A stretch of DNA of 64,000 nt from Enterenecus faecium (lineage in GTDB: Bacteria; Bacillota; Clostridia; Oscillospirales; Oscillospiraceae). The notes under the pieces are model-generated. The model saw only the letters and a list, made by a program, of their open reading frames with translations, did not search any database and was not told the DNA's origin. Made by a program: the position numbers and the translations under genes. Positions 1 through 8,022 of the stretch are shown here, in pieces (positions within the stretch are counted from its first letter, which is position 1; every line of letters starts with the position of its first letter). The stretch covers positions 22,791-86,790 of the forward strand of contig DVFO01000090.1 in NCBI GenBank assembly GCA_018713215.1, given 5' to 3'.

Positions 1-318
1 GCGGCTGGGACGGCGCTCCCCACCGTTCTCACTCCGATGCCCCGCAGGCCGGGCGTTGGGACGGCGCTCCGGACGGGCCGGAGGAGGAAGCACTTGCTTC
101 ATCGACAGGTTGATACGATTGTTTTCGTCAATGCCGATGACCTTCACCGTTACCGCCTGGCCCTCATTGAGATGCTCGTGAATGTCGTTGACATAGGTGT
201 AAGCAATCTCAGAAATGTGGACGAGGCCGGAACGATTCTCCGGCAGCGAAACAAATGCGCCAAACTTGGTGATCCCAGTCACCTTTCCTTCCAGAATGGA
301 TCCAACTTCAAACCCCAT
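1..318 (-). CDS. S1 RNA-binding domain protein (YabR-like), 3' end outside window
   Basis: The visible 106 codons begin MGFEVGSILEGKVTGITKFG and run through a complete S1 fold (GAFVSLPENRSGLVHIS, then VKVIGIDENNRINLSMKQ), followed by a Pro/Arg-rich tail that leaves the window. Small single-S1 proteins bind RNA or ribosomes and are often encoded next to divIC in spore formers, as here. The start at 318 is preceded by a purine-rich GGGAGAGGG and lies about 55 nt after the divIC stop, so it is probably the last member of the yabP-yabQ-divIC operon. Its exact cellular role is not visible. B. subtilis YabR is the positional equivalent. Confidence 0.85.
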   Translation of the reverse strand, partial: MGFEVGSILEGKVTGITKFGAFVSLPENRSGLVHISEIAYTYVNDIHEHLNEGQAVTVKVIGIDENNRINLSMKQVLPPPARPERRPNARPAGHRSENGGERRPSR

Positions 319-373
319 AAACTTTTCTTTTCCCTCTCCCTGTGATTTCAGGACGCGGGTTTGCGCCCCGTTT

Positions 374-652
374 TTATTTGGACGTATCCACAAAGCAGAT
401 CTCGCCCGGCTCCATCAGCCCCAACATGGCTCTGGCAATGTCCGCCAAGTAATTGGGGTCACTGCTGTGCTGAATGTCGTCGGTGAGCGCGGCGTTTTCC
501 TCTTTCTGCTGCTGTACCTGCTGGGCCAGCTCGTCTCTTTTGTCCTGAGCTGCCATCAGCTGGCTTCTCATGGACAGCAGTCCGATGGCGCCAGCGACCA
601 GGAGCACCAGCACCAACAGTTTTGTACCAATGCCTGCTCGTTTGACTTTCAC
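374..652 (-). CDS. divIC: Septum formation initiator DivIC/FtsB-like
   Basis: A 92-residue bitopic membrane protein: short basic N-terminus (KVKRAGIG), one hydrophobic segment (about residues 9-27), then a coiled-coil with QMAAQDKRDELAQQVQQQ-type heptads and the family-typical end with Leu/Gly before CFVD. DivIC/FtsB proteins join FtsL and DivIB in the divisome. I chose the GTG at 652 because AAAAGGAGG stands 9 nt upstream. Upstream ATGs in the same frame (697, 691, 682) would add 10-15 basic residues and lack a Shine-Dalgarno. The RBS and 194 nt of the gene lie inside the yabQ frame. Neighbours match the B. subtilis yabP-yabQ-divIC-yabR order. Confidence 0.85.
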   Translation of the reverse strand: MKVKRAGIGTKLLVLVLLVAGAIGLLSMRSQLMAAQDKRDELAQQVQQQKEENAALTDDIQHSSDPNYLADIARAMLGLMEPGEICFVDTSK

Positions 653-1124
653 TATGGTCGGCCTCCTTTTCTGCCTGTGCATCAACGTCATATACAATGT
701 TTATTTTATACCATTTCAACCATTTTTGAAAGTCCTTTTTTTGATTTTTCAAAACTTTTTTTGTTTTCCCAGCCGCACACACGGCAGGTGTCAAAAAAAA
801 TCGAACAATCCCGTGAATCCACCGAAAACTTCGAACAAAAATGGGGAGCAAAATGCGGCTGGCCGTGGTCAGGTACACCACGCCGCCCAGCAAAAATGCC
901 CCGCCATGGTAGATGCGCACCACCCCATTGCCCAAAACCAGGGCGTGGACAAACACCGCCACCGCCGTCCCAATCCAGAATGTGACATCCAACAGAAACC
1001 ACAGCCAGCGCCACGGACAGCTCCGGCGTATCCCCCGCATGGCGTCATATAATACACCCAGGCCCAGGCCCAGCAAGAAACCTTGTCCGAGCACCTGGGC
1101 CTGGGTCATGACATTGATCCCCAT
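459..1124 (-). CDS. yabQ: Spore cortex biosynthesis protein YabQ with long overprinted C-terminus
   Basis: 221 codons. The first ~145 residues are a classic YabQ: QAQVLGQGFLLGLGLGVLYD, RGIRR, then several membrane segments up to WLKWYKI. YabQ is a forespore outer-membrane protein needed for cortex formation. The remaining ~70 residues (Arg/His/Gly rich, ending RRAHRRHSAQQ) are read from DNA that also encodes divIC in another frame. Either the tail is a true overprint or the gene has a frameshift that removed a nearby stop. The start is 3 nt after the yabP stop; an in-frame ATG at 1109 is an alternative. Confidence 0.8.
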   Translation of the reverse strand: MGINVMTQAQVLGQGFLLGLGLGVLYDAMRGIRRSCPWRWLWFLLDVTFWIGTAVAVFVHALVLGNGVVRIYHGGAFLLGGVVYLTTASRILLPIFVRSFRWIHGIVRFFLTPAVCAAGKTKKVLKNQKKDFQKWLKWYKINIVYDVDAQAEKEADHSESQTSRHWYKTVGAGAPGRWRHRTAVHEKPADGSSGQKRRAGPAGTAAERGKRRAHRRHSAQQ

Positions 1125-1127
1125 ACC

Positions 1128-1409
1128 TTATCGAAGCAGCCGGGAGAAAAAGCCTCCTACATTTCGCTCTGTCCGCTCCTCATAACTCAAGGCATCGATC
1201 TTCCCTTCCACCTTCAGATCGCCGCCGTCCAGGGACAGCTTTTCAATGTGAAGCCCTTCTCCACTGACCACCAACATCCCCTGGGTGGTGGAGAGCACGA
1301 TGTTGGTGTCGTCAAACCGCTCCACATCCTCCACCCCGGACACCGTCAGGCCTCTGCGGTCCTCCATCGTCACGTGATGGCGGGCCGCTGCCGCTACCTC
1401 ATATCCCAT
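1128..1409 (-). CDS. yabP: Sporulation protein YabP
   Basis: 93 residues, a typical YabP length. It carries the family features RHHVTMEDRRGLTVSGVEDV, then VERFDDTNIVLSTTQGMLVV and GEGLHIEKLSLDGGDLKVEG, and ends EERTERNVGGFFSRLLR. YabP belongs to the YabP/YqfC family of small forespore/cortex assembly proteins and is normally transcribed with yabQ in the mother cell under SigE. AGAGGAG lies about 8 nt before the ATG. It is followed immediately by yabQ. Confidence 0.93.
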   Translation of the reverse strand: MGYEVAAAARHHVTMEDRRGLTVSGVEDVERFDDTNIVLSTTQGMLVVSGEGLHIEKLSLDGGDLKVEGKIDALSYEERTERNVGGFFSRLLR

Positions 1410-1462
1410 GCAACCACTCCTCTTTCCTTGGATGGTTCATGTATATGGGGTTTGTCCCGGGA

Positions 1463-2623
1463 TTATGCCTCTCCAGATTCCTGAGGATCTTCCACTTCTT
1501 GAAGTTCCTTCCCCGACAGTCGCTGGCGAAGGTCGTACTTCAAAATGGTGTACACCACCGCCGTGAGGGGGACGCTGATGACCAGGCCAATAAAGCCCAG
1601 CAGGCTGCTGCCCACCGTCACCGCTGCCAGCACCCAGATTCCGGGCAGGCCCAGAGAGGTACCCACCACCCGGGGATAGATGAGGTTGCCTTCCAACTGT
1701 TGGAGCACCGCCAAGAACACCAAAAACCAGAACGCCTTGATGGGGCTGATCATGGCCAGCAGCAGCGCCGCCAGCACAGCCCCAATGTAGGCGCCTGCCA
1801 CCGGAATCAGAGCAGAGACGCCGATAATCACCGAGATCAGAGGTGCGTAGTCAAAGCGGAACACCACCATCCCGATAAAACACAAGCTGCCCAGAATGCA
1901 AGCCTCAATGAGCTGACCGGAGACGTATTTGGTGAAGGTATCTGCCGTCAGACGCACCACAGCCAGCACACGCTTGGCAATGGATTCGGGCAGGTACACC
2001 ACCACCAGGCGGCGGCACTGCGCGGTGAGCTTGGGGCCGCCGGAGAGCATATACACGGAGAACACAAAGGAAATCACCGTGGTCACCACCGCCGACACCA
2101 GAGAGCTGGTGGCGGAAATCAGGTGCGGCACCGTGCCCGTCAGGGTATCCAGCACCTGGTTGAGGGCATCGCCCAGGATATCATTGATCTTATCCGGCAG
2201 GTTCAGCTTGGCCAAATTCTCCAGCGAGAGGCGCTGGGTGATAAAATCAATTACTTCCTGCAAGTTTTCAGCGTAGATGTTCATGTTGCCCACAAAGCGC
2301 TGGATGCTGCGGGTCAGCTCCGGCACCACCAGGGAGATGAGCACGCCGATGACGGCAAACAGCATCACATAGGCGGTGACCACCGCCAAAGGCCGGGCCA
2401 ACTTCTCTCCCCGCTTGCCCAGACCCTTGGCATAGAGGCGGGCAAAGAAATTACAGGGGCGGCTGAGGATAAAGGCAATGGCAAAGCCGATGAAAATGGG
2501 ACGGAAGGCCAGCAGCACGCCGGAACACCAGTCCAGCACCACGTCGATCTTCACAATCACCACCACCAACGCCACCACATAGGTGATGAGCAACAACAAT
2601 TTTCGAAACACTCCGTTGTCCAA
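1463..2623 (-). CDS. AI-2E family transporter (YtvI/PerM-type membrane protein)
   Basis: About 386 residues with paired N-terminal membrane helices (LLLITYVVALVVVIVKIDVV, then FIGFAIAFIL), a long amphipathic central region, and C-terminal helices carrying LSVIIGVSALIPVAGAYIG-like and GNLIYPRVVGTSLGLPGIW motifs diagnostic of the family. Members export AI-2, act as Na+/H+ antiporters or have unknown substrates, so substrate cannot be named. AAGGAG sits 8 nt before a TTG at 2623; a GTG at 2632 overlaps the RBS and is less likely. A TATAAT (2671-2666, minus strand) lies upstream without a convincing -35. Confidence 0.85.
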   Translation of the reverse strand: MDNGVFRKLLLLITYVVALVVVIVKIDVVLDWCSGVLLAFRPIFIGFAIAFILSRPCNFFARLYAKGLGKRGEKLARPLAVVTAYVMLFAVIGVLISLVVPELTRSIQRFVGNMNIYAENLQEVIDFITQRLSLENLAKLNLPDKINDILGDALNQVLDTLTGTVPHLISATSSLVSAVVTTVISFVFSVYMLSGGPKLTAQCRRLVVVYLPESIAKRVLAVVRLTADTFTKYVSGQLIEACILGSLCFIGMVVFRFDYAPLISVIIGVSALIPVAGAYIGAVLAALLLAMISPIKAFWFLVFLAVLQQLEGNLIYPRVVGTSLGLPGIWVLAAVTVGSSLLGFIGLVISVPLTAVVYTILKYDLRQRLSGKELQEVEDPQESGEA

Positions 2624-2714
2624 CGTCAGCACTCCTTTGCTTTCATTGTTCTCTCACAGTGTACCATTATACCTCTCTTGCGTCAATGAATACCAGAAGA
2701 TGCTAATCTTACCG

Positions 2715-3593
2715 TCAGAACGAGTTGTGCACGTCGTCGCCTCGGGCCTGCTCCAGATTCATCAGCTTTTTGCGGGCTGCCGAGTGGGTGAGCATGGCGG
2801 CCAACAGCTCGTTGTCCTGGGTCTCAATGGCCCGGCGATAGGCGGCCAGGCGGCCCTCCAGCCGTTTTACCGTCCGGCTCAGAGCCTCCCGATTGAGAGA
2901 AAACAGCTGGGTCCACAGCCCCACATCCAGAGCTGCCACTCGGGTGCAGTCACGGAAGGAGCCGCCCTCAAAGCCCCGGCAGGAGAACAGCTCCTCGTCG
3001 TCGCACACTGACAGGGCTATGATATGCATCAGCTGGCTGGTGTAGGCAATCATCTCGTCATGGCGCTCCGGGGTGGTGCGGATCACATCCCGGAACTGAC
3101 AGAACCGGGCCATGCGCTCCACCAGGTCCACGTGCTCCTGACGCACTCCCTCCGGAGGCGTCATGATAAAGTGGGTGTTCCGGAACAGCCCCGCCTCGGC
3201 ATTGTCAATGCCGGAGACCTCCTTACCCGCCATGGGGTGGCAGCCGATGAAGTCCACATTGTCGGGCAGACACTGGGCCCCGTCCATAATGGCCCGCTTG
3301 ATGCCGCACACGTCCACAATGACGCTGCCCGGTTTAAAGTGGCTGCGGTGCTCCTCCAAAAAAGACACAATGCCCTGGGGGTCCTGGGCCAGAATCACCA
3401 CGTCCGCCCCGGGAAGCTCTTCCGCTGCGTCATAGGTCACCCGGTCCGCTGCGTGCCGCTCCACCGCCTTCTGATAGGTAGAGGCAGAGCGCACCACGCC
3501 CACCACCTCATAGTCCTCAAATCCCTGTAAGGCCATGGCCATGGACCCGCCAATCAGGCCCAATCCCACCACCACAATTCGTTTCTCTGCCAT
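2715..3593 (-). CDS. tyrA: Prephenate dehydrogenase
   Basis: 292 residues. N-terminal Rossmann fold MAEKRIVVVGLGLIGGSMAM with GLGLIGGS as the dinucleotide site, then VVILAQDPQGIVSFLEEH, DVCGIKRAIM and the substrate motif FIGCHPMAGKEVSGIDNAEA. The His of GCHPMAGKE is the expected catalytic residue. The all-helical C-terminal domain contains SQLMHIIALSVCDDEELFSC. It oxidatively decarboxylates prephenate to 4-hydroxyphenylpyruvate in tyrosine synthesis. The ATG at 3593 has GGGAAGG 8 nt upstream; the open frame extends further upstream but without RBS. No ACT domain follows, so feedback regulation is not visible. Confidence 0.92.
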   Translation of the reverse strand: MAEKRIVVVGLGLIGGSMAMALQGFEDYEVVGVVRSASTYQKAVERHAADRVTYDAAEELPGADVVILAQDPQGIVSFLEEHRSHFKPGSVIVDVCGIKRAIMDGAQCLPDNVDFIGCHPMAGKEVSGIDNAEAGLFRNTHFIMTPPEGVRQEHVDLVERMARFCQFRDVIRTTPERHDEMIAYTSQLMHIIALSVCDDEELFSCRGFEGGSFRDCTRVAALDVGLWTQLFSLNREALSRTVKRLEGRLAAYRRAIETQDNELLAAMLTHSAARKKLMNLEQARGDDVHNSF

Positions 3594-3658
3594 CGGTACT
3601 TCCTTCCCTTCTGATGCGTCTTCCCCATGGTGGGACCATGGGTGTTTTCTTTCTTTGC

Positions 3659-3687
3659 AGTTTAGCACTTTCAAGCGTCAAAGTCAA
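3659..3687 (-). promoter_or_regulatory. SigA-type promoter of tyrA
   Basis: On the minus strand TTGACT (3687-3682), 17-nt spacer, TAAACT (3664-3659). It points at tyrA, with a leader of about 60 nt. Confidence 0.65.
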
Positions 3688-3700
3688 TGGACAATCTCAC

Positions 3701-3729
3701 TTGCACCTAACCGTTTCCTATGCTACTAT
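3701..3729 (+). promoter_or_regulatory. SigA-type promoter of the thioesterase gene
   Basis: TTGCAC (3701-3706), 17-nt spacer, TACTAT (3724-3729), about 32 nt before the RBS AAAAGGAG. It stands back to back with the tyrA promoter; the two -35 boxes are 13 nt apart. Confidence 0.65.
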
Positions 3730-3767
3730 ATTTATACTCGATTTTTATAGAAAAAGGAGCGTCTTTC

Positions 3768-4226
3768 ATGGCTTTTCACATCACCACATCCGAATTTTCT
3801 CAGACCATCCAACAGGCTCTGGACACCCTGCACCCCAACTGTGATCCTGAAAAGCCCAATCTTCACCTGTGTCCCCGTCTCGTCTCCTGCGACGGCCCCT
3901 CCCTCTCCGTGGAGTTGGAGTACGACACCAAAGCCTGGACCTCCAATCCCATGGGAATTGTCCACGGCGGCGTGCTAGCCCTCATGCTGGACAACGCTAT
4001 GGGCCTGACCTGCTACTGCATCTACGGCCACTTCACCCCCACCATCTCCATGAATCTCACCTATGCCCGGCCAGTGGCCCTCAACGAGACGGTTCGGCTC
4101 CGGGTCACCACCCTCTTGGCCGGCGGCACCACCGCCCAGCTCCAGGCCCAGATCTATCTTTCTGGACAAGAGGAGCGGGTTTTGGTCTCTGCCACTGGCG
4201 TGTACTGCTCCCGGACGCGGTCATAA
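3768..4226 (+). CDS. Hotdog-fold acyl-CoA thioesterase (PaaI family)
   Basis: 152 residues with the single-hotdog pattern: NPMGIVHGGVLALMLDNAMG (the HGG loop and the catalytic Asp/Asn of the PaaI class) and the later strand PTISMNLTYARPVAL. Such enzymes hydrolyse acyl- or aryl-CoA thioesters; the substrate is not predictable. The ATG at 3768 follows AAAGGAG at good spacing. It is a monocistronic unit transcribed away from tyrA. The next gene on the same strand is a TetR regulator 86 nt downstream, which could share the transcript. Confidence 0.85.
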   Translation: MAFHITTSEFSQTIQQALDTLHPNCDPEKPNLHLCPRLVSCDGPSLSVELEYDTKAWTSNPMGIVHGGVLALMLDNAMGLTCYCIYGHFTPTISMNLTYARPVALNETVRLRVTTLLAGGTTAQLQAQIYLSGQEERVLVSATGVYCSRTRS

Positions 4227-4312
4227 CGCCACATGCTGGTTATTGACTTCTCTGCACTGTGGTGGTAACGTATTTTATGAAATTATGACCATTTGTTTCA
4301 GGAGCACTTCAT

Positions 4313-4906
4313 ATGGACAAAGAACATACACAGGGAACGTCATCCCCAAAATCAGAGGCAACCAAACAGCTTCTCTCTGAAATCTCCTATCAGTTATTTA
4401 AGGAACGGGGCTTCGCCCAAGTGGGCGTGCGGGACATTGCCGCCAAGGCCGGTATGACCACCGGAGCTTTCTACTATTACTTTAAAAGCAAAGCCGATAT
4501 CCTCAATCACCACGCCAAGATGCGGGCCCGATGGCTGTTCCATCAGGTCCCTGGTATGCTGGAGGGGCTCTCTCCCCTGGAAAAAATCCGGCAGTTTTTA
4601 GGCAGCTATCTGTGCGAGGTCTTTTTGGATGAAGGCTGGGAGCTGTGCGAGAGCCGCATGTTTTCCCGGTACTATGACAAGCGGGAGAGCTCAGGGCTGG
4701 CCTCCACCGTCCGCCTATACTGCGAAGAGGCCAAAGAGCAGGGGCTCTTAATCCCCGACTGCGACGTGGACCAGATGGCCAGTGACCTGGTACTGGCGTG
4801 CCGGGGCGTGGAGTACGACTGGTGTCTGCGCCACGGCGGCTACGACATCCATCAGCGGATGTTCCGTCTGGTGGACATGGTACTCAGCCACTACAAAAAA
4901 TCTTAA
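4313..4906 (+). CDS. TetR/AcrR family transcriptional regulator
   Basis: 197 residues. Residues ~15-62 are the TetR helix-turn-helix: LLSEISYQLFKERGFAQVGV, RDIAAKAGMTTGAFYYYF, KSKADIL. The C-terminal ligand-binding half is not similar enough to any named member to assign a ligand. AGGAG lies 9 nt before the ATG. The target may be itself or the upstream thioesterase gene; no clear palindromic operator was found in the 86-nt gap. Confidence 0.9.
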   Translation: MDKEHTQGTSSPKSEATKQLLSEISYQLFKERGFAQVGVRDIAAKAGMTTGAFYYYFKSKADILNHHAKMRARWLFHQVPGMLEGLSPLEKIRQFLGSYLCEVFLDEGWELCESRMFSRYYDKRESSGLASTVRLYCEEAKEQGLLIPDCDVDQMASDLVLACRGVEYDWCLRHGGYDIHQRMFRLVDMVLSHYKKS

Positions 4907-4920
4907 CCAAAATAGATGGT

Positions 4921-4953
4921 ACCCCGTATCCAGGAGCAATCCGGATACGGGGT
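4921..4953. terminator. Bidirectional intrinsic terminator between convergent genes
   Basis: 11-bp perfect stem ACCCCGTATCC / GGATACGGGGT with an 11-nt loop. T-rich DNA follows on the plus strand and an A-rich stretch (T-rich on minus) on the other side, so it can serve both tetR and the exonuclease gene. Confidence 0.8.
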
Positions 4954-4964
4954 GCTGTTTCATA

Positions 4965-5528
4965 TTATCGTCTTTTTTCTGTGCGGATGCGCTCCACGTC
5001 ATAGGTGCGCACAAACCCCGACACATCCGCCCCGGTCTCCACGCAGCGGAAGAAGATCTCCCCGCAAGCTCTGCTGTCGCTTCCGGCGTGGTGGTGGTCC
5101 AGCTCCAGGCCGAGGTAATCGCACAGGGTATTGAGCTTGTGGTTGGGGGACTGGGGAATGAGCCGGCGGCTCATCTGACAGGTACAGGCGTAGGGCACCC
5201 GCTTATGCCAGGTCAGGCCATAGTCCCGCAGGCACTTGGCCAACACCGACATGTCAAAAGGCGCATTGTGGGCCACCAACATCCCCTGTTCCAAAATGGG
5301 ACGTATGGTCTCCCACAGCTGGGGAAAGGTGGGCTCATGGGCCACCATCTCCGGGGTAATCCCGGTGAGCTCCACGTTGAAGGGCTCAAACTCTTCCTCC
5401 GGATTGACCAGGGAATAGAACTCCTCCACCACCTGCCCCCGCTCCATCACGGTAATACCAACCGCGCTCATACGGTCGTTGAGGGAGTTGGGGGTCTCTA
5501 CATCAAAGGCAACAACTCTCTGGGACAT
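4965..5528 (-). CDS. DnaQ-like DEDDh 3'-5' exonuclease
   Basis: 187 residues. Exo motifs are all visible: VVAFDVETPN (Asp and Glu of ExoI), VAHNAPFDMSVL (ExoII Asp) and HHHAGSDSRACGEI (ExoIII with DEDDh His and Asp). It is a stand-alone epsilon-like or RNase T-like nuclease with no polymerase or BRCT domain attached. Substrate (DNA proofreading or RNA trimming) cannot be decided from sequence. The gene is monocistronic or leads the following arsC/spx-like gene, which lies further left on the same strand. Confidence 0.9.
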   Translation of the reverse strand: MSQRVVAFDVETPNSLNDRMSAVGITVMERGQVVEEFYSLVNPEEEFEPFNVELTGITPEMVAHEPTFPQLWETIRPILEQGMLVAHNAPFDMSVLAKCLRDYGLTWHKRVPYACTCQMSRRLIPQSPNHKLNTLCDYLGLELDHHHAGSDSRACGEIFFRCVETGADVSGFVRTYDVERIRTEKRR

Positions 5529-5598
5529 CTCTCACAGGCCTCTCTTTATGTTTTTTCACTGCCGGCCATTCTACCACAGATTTTCCGTCCCGTCTACC

Positions 5599-5952
5599 TC
5601 ACAGCTGTTCCTGCCACTGGGCTTCCCGGAACCCCACCAGCACAAAGTTCTCCCCCACCACCAGGGGACGCTTGACCAGCATGCCATCGCTGGCCAGCAG
5701 CTGATATTGCTCCTCCTCAGACATGGTGGGCAGGCGGTCTTTCAGCCCCAGGGCCTTGTAGGCCAGGCCCGAGGTGTTGAAAAACTTCTTCAAAGGCAGG
5801 CCGCTCTTCTCCTGCCACGCCTTCAACTCCTCCGCTGTGGGATTCTCCTCCTTGATGTTCCGGGCCTCATAGGCCACGCCCCGCTCATCCAGCCAGGCTT
5901 TGGCCTTCTTACAGGTGGTACAGGGGGGATATTGCAAAAACAACACGCTCAT
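5599..5952 (-). CDS. ArsC/Spx/YffB-like thioredoxin-fold protein
   Basis: 117 residues beginning MSVLFLQYPPCTTCKKAKAW. The CTTC (CxxC) redox site sits at the start of the first helix as in Spx and YffB. Later come the ArsC-family signature PTAEELKAWQEKSGLPLKKF and the C-terminal LVKRPLVVGENFVLVGF. It may be an arsenate-reductase-type oxidoreductase or an Spx-like RNA polymerase partner. The conserved Spx RPI segment appears as KRPLVV, which does not settle it. It is 14 nt from the EFR1 gene upstream, so the two are likely co-transcribed. Confidence 0.85.
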   Translation of the reverse strand: MSVLFLQYPPCTTCKKAKAWLDERGVAYEARNIKEENPTAEELKAWQEKSGLPLKKFFNTSGLAYKALGLKDRLPTMSEEEQYQLLASDGMLVKRPLVVGENFVLVGFREAQWQEQL

Positions 5953-5966
5953 AAATCATTCTCCTT

Positions 5967-6734
5967 TTACTGGCTCTCCCGCCCCTGATAGGGGGGACAG
6001 AGATACCGCTGTTTGTTTCGGGCGGCCTTTCCGTACTCAATGGCCTCCACGGGGCACTTGGAGATACAGGCCATGCAGTGGGTACACTGGGCGCCCCACA
6101 CGGGCTTTCCATTCTCCAGATGGATGTTATTGAGGGGACACACATGCTGGCACTTGCCGCAAGAGATACAGGTGTCCTTGGCATAAAACTTCTTGGCTTT
6201 GGCATAGAAGCGGTAAAACGCCTGGTTGACCACGCCTGATTTCAGGCTGTCCCACTTCCCCACAGAAATGGGCGGGAAGGACTTGCCCTCCTCCATCCAC
6301 TGTTCGCCCTGCTGCAATGTGGCCACCGCCTTTTGCCGCATGGTCTCAGCCTGGGCCGGGTCAGGGGGCGTAAACATCACCAGATAGTTATCCGGCATCA
6401 CCACCTGCAAGGTTCCCCGGTAGGTCAGAGCTTTACGCTGGCACAGCTCTTGAAGTTTGGGCTCTGCATTGCCCACCTCTCCACCGCAGGTCATGACGAA
6501 GTAGGCGTCCCGACTGCCGCTGAAATGGCCGCTGATGATAAAATCTTCCACAATTCTGGGAATCTGCCAGCAGTAGGTGGGCATGACAAACACCCAGGGC
6601 TTCTCTGATTGCAGCTCGGCCGCCACGCCGTGGCGAATATAGTAGAAGGTGTCCAGCAGGTCATCCTTTCGGTGGTCCGCCAGCCACTCCGCACAAAATT
6701 GGCTGTTTCCTGTCGCCGAAAAATAAACAATCAT
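5967..6734 (-). CDS. EFR1 family ferrodoxin (flavodoxin plus two 4Fe-4S clusters)
   Basis: 255 residues. The N-terminus MIVYFSATGNSQFCAEWLA is a flavodoxin FMN-binding start (SATGNS), with WVFVMPTYCWQIP and the GGEVGNA loop in the same domain. The C-terminus has two ferredoxin motifs, CISCGKCQHVCP and CTHCMACISKCP. EFR1 proteins are widespread in gut clostridia and are presumed electron carriers; the partner enzyme is unknown. It probably leads a two-gene unit with the ArsC/Spx-like gene. The 155-nt region upstream, up to nnrD, holds only a short palindrome GGAATATTCC. Confidence 0.9.
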   Translation of the reverse strand: MIVYFSATGNSQFCAEWLADHRKDDLLDTFYYIRHGVAAELQSEKPWVFVMPTYCWQIPRIVEDFIISGHFSGSRDAYFVMTCGGEVGNAEPKLQELCQRKALTYRGTLQVVMPDNYLVMFTPPDPAQAETMRQKAVATLQQGEQWMEEGKSFPPISVGKWDSLKSGVVNQAFYRFYAKAKKFYAKDTCISCGKCQHVCPLNNIHLENGKPVWGAQCTHCMACISKCPVEAIEYGKAARNKQRYLCPPYQGRESQ

Positions 6735-6889
6735 ATTCGTTCCTCCAAGGGATCCTTCCCTCTCTCCTTACGCACACAGTAACCGAATTTGGCCCCGGTG
6801 TCAATGTCCCAAAGAGAAAAAGCTACACATAAACTCCCTGTGAAACCGTGTGAAATCTGTGCGTATCGGGAGGAATATTCCCGTTTCGT

Positions 6890-7759
6890 TCAGAGTTCCG
6901 CCTGTATATGGGTTTGCAGCACCCCTGCCACCGCCGCCAGGGTATCATCGGGCATCATTCCATACTCCCCATACTGGGCAGCGGCAGCGTCTCCCGCCGC
7001 CCCGTGGAGGTACACCGCCCAGGCCACCAGCTCCCCGGGACAGGAAACACATCCCGTCAGCTGTTTTTGGCCCAGCAGCGAGGCAATCATCCCCGCCAGA
7101 ATGTCCCCGCTGCCTCCCTTGGCCATGCCGGGATTCCCGGTGGTGTTGCGCCACACCCTGCCCTGAGGGTCCACGGTGAGGGTCTCGTGGCCTTTGAGCA
7201 CCACCACGCAGCCCGTCTCCTGAGCCAGCTGAGCCGCCTGCTCCACCCGGTCGTTAAGCGGCAGCGAACATCCGGCTAAGCGGGCAAACTCTCCATCGTG
7301 GGGCGTGAGGACGGTGAGCCCCGTTCGAGCCCTGAGCCGTTGGGCCTGCCCTTCCAGGGCGTTGAGACCGTCCGCATCCAACACCAGCGGTCCCTCCACC
7401 TCTTCCATCAGGCGGAACATGAGCTGCTGGGCCCGGGTACTGCGCCCCAGCCCTGGGCCCGCCAGCACCACATCACAGCTACGGGCGCGCTCCACCAACT
7501 GCTCCGGATCATCGGACAGCGGAAAGGGCATGGCACTGGAGCACCGGGCAGCCACAATGGGATACACGTCTCTGGGCACGCCCAGATACACCAGGCCCGC
7601 TCCGCTGCGCAGCGCTCCCTGGGAGGCAAACACCGGAGCCCCGGTATACCCTTCACTGCCCGCCACAATCAGAAGCTTTCCATAGTCCCCCTTGTGGCTG
7701 TCCCGCTCCCGCCGGGGCAGCCGGACCATCTCCTTTGTCACCCACCGTTCTTCTCTCAC
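6890..7759 (-). CDS. nnrD: ADP-dependent NAD(P)H-hydrate dehydratase
   Basis: About 289 residues from a GTG at 7759. The fold is ribokinase-like: GDYGKLLIVAGSEGYTGAP, RSGAGLVYLGVP, VLAGPGLGRS, VLDADGLNAL, TVLTPHDGEFARLAG, VVVLKGHETLTVDP and the ATP/ADP-site GNPGMAKGGSGDILAGMIAS. It repairs hydrated NAD(P)H. Only the C-terminal dehydratase domain of the usual bifunctional Nnr is present; no epimerase domain is fused. The GTG overlaps the preceding stop in GTGA with GGAGAAG just upstream, so translation is probably coupled. A longer frame exists but overlaps the Cys-rich gene. Confidence 0.88.
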   Translation of the reverse strand: MREERWVTKEMVRLPRRERDSHKGDYGKLLIVAGSEGYTGAPVFASQGALRSGAGLVYLGVPRDVYPIVAARCSSAMPFPLSDDPEQLVERARSCDVVLAGPGLGRSTRAQQLMFRLMEEVEGPLVLDADGLNALEGQAQRLRARTGLTVLTPHDGEFARLAGCSLPLNDRVEQAAQLAQETGCVVVLKGHETLTVDPQGRVWRNTTGNPGMAKGGSGDILAGMIASLLGQKQLTGCVSCPGELVAWAVYLHGAAGDAAAAQYGEYGMMPDDTLAAVAGVLQTHIQAEL

Positions 7760-8022
7760 GGCTTCTCTCCCCCTTCCATCAGCTTGCCCACAATATAGGA
7801 ATAGTTCTCCCGTCGGTGTGGAAGCAGGCAGGCGCTGCAATCCTTTACACCTCCCGGGGTATAGGTGAAGTTCCCACCGCACGTTTCCCCCATGAGATAC
7901 AAGGGGCAGTAGCAAAACAGGCAGTTGAACTCCTCCGGGTTCTGGGTGGGATGACAGGGAAAGAACTCACAGCTGGTATGAGAGAAAAACTCGTAGTTAT
8001 GTGTGGACTTATTATTACTCAT
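7756..8022 (-). CDS. Cysteine-rich small domain protein
   Basis: 88 residues, MSNNKSTHNYEFFSHTSCEF at the start. Eight Cys in paired arrangements (SCEFFPC, CLFCYCPLY, CGGNF, CSACLLPH) resemble the short 'cysteine-rich small domain' family (PF04071) found near anaerobe cofactor genes. Metal or Fe-S binding is likely but unproven. The ATG overlaps the DUF2812 stop (ATGA) and the stop overlaps the nnrD start (GTGA), so it is in the middle of a tightly coupled operon. Confidence 0.8.
   Translation of the reverse strand: MSNNKSTHNYEFFSHTSCEFFPCHPTQNPEEFNCLFCYCPLYLMGETCGGNFTYTPGGVKDCSACLLPHRRENYSYIVGKLMEGGEKP

Noticed and set aside
653..697. Longer divIC start at upstream ATGs
   Set aside because: No Shine-Dalgarno, whereas AAAAGGAGG sits correctly before the GTG at 652.
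7760..7915. N-terminal extension of nnrD
   Set aside because: It overlaps the Cys-rich gene in another frame and lacks family similarity; the GTG at 7759 with GGAGAAG fits better.
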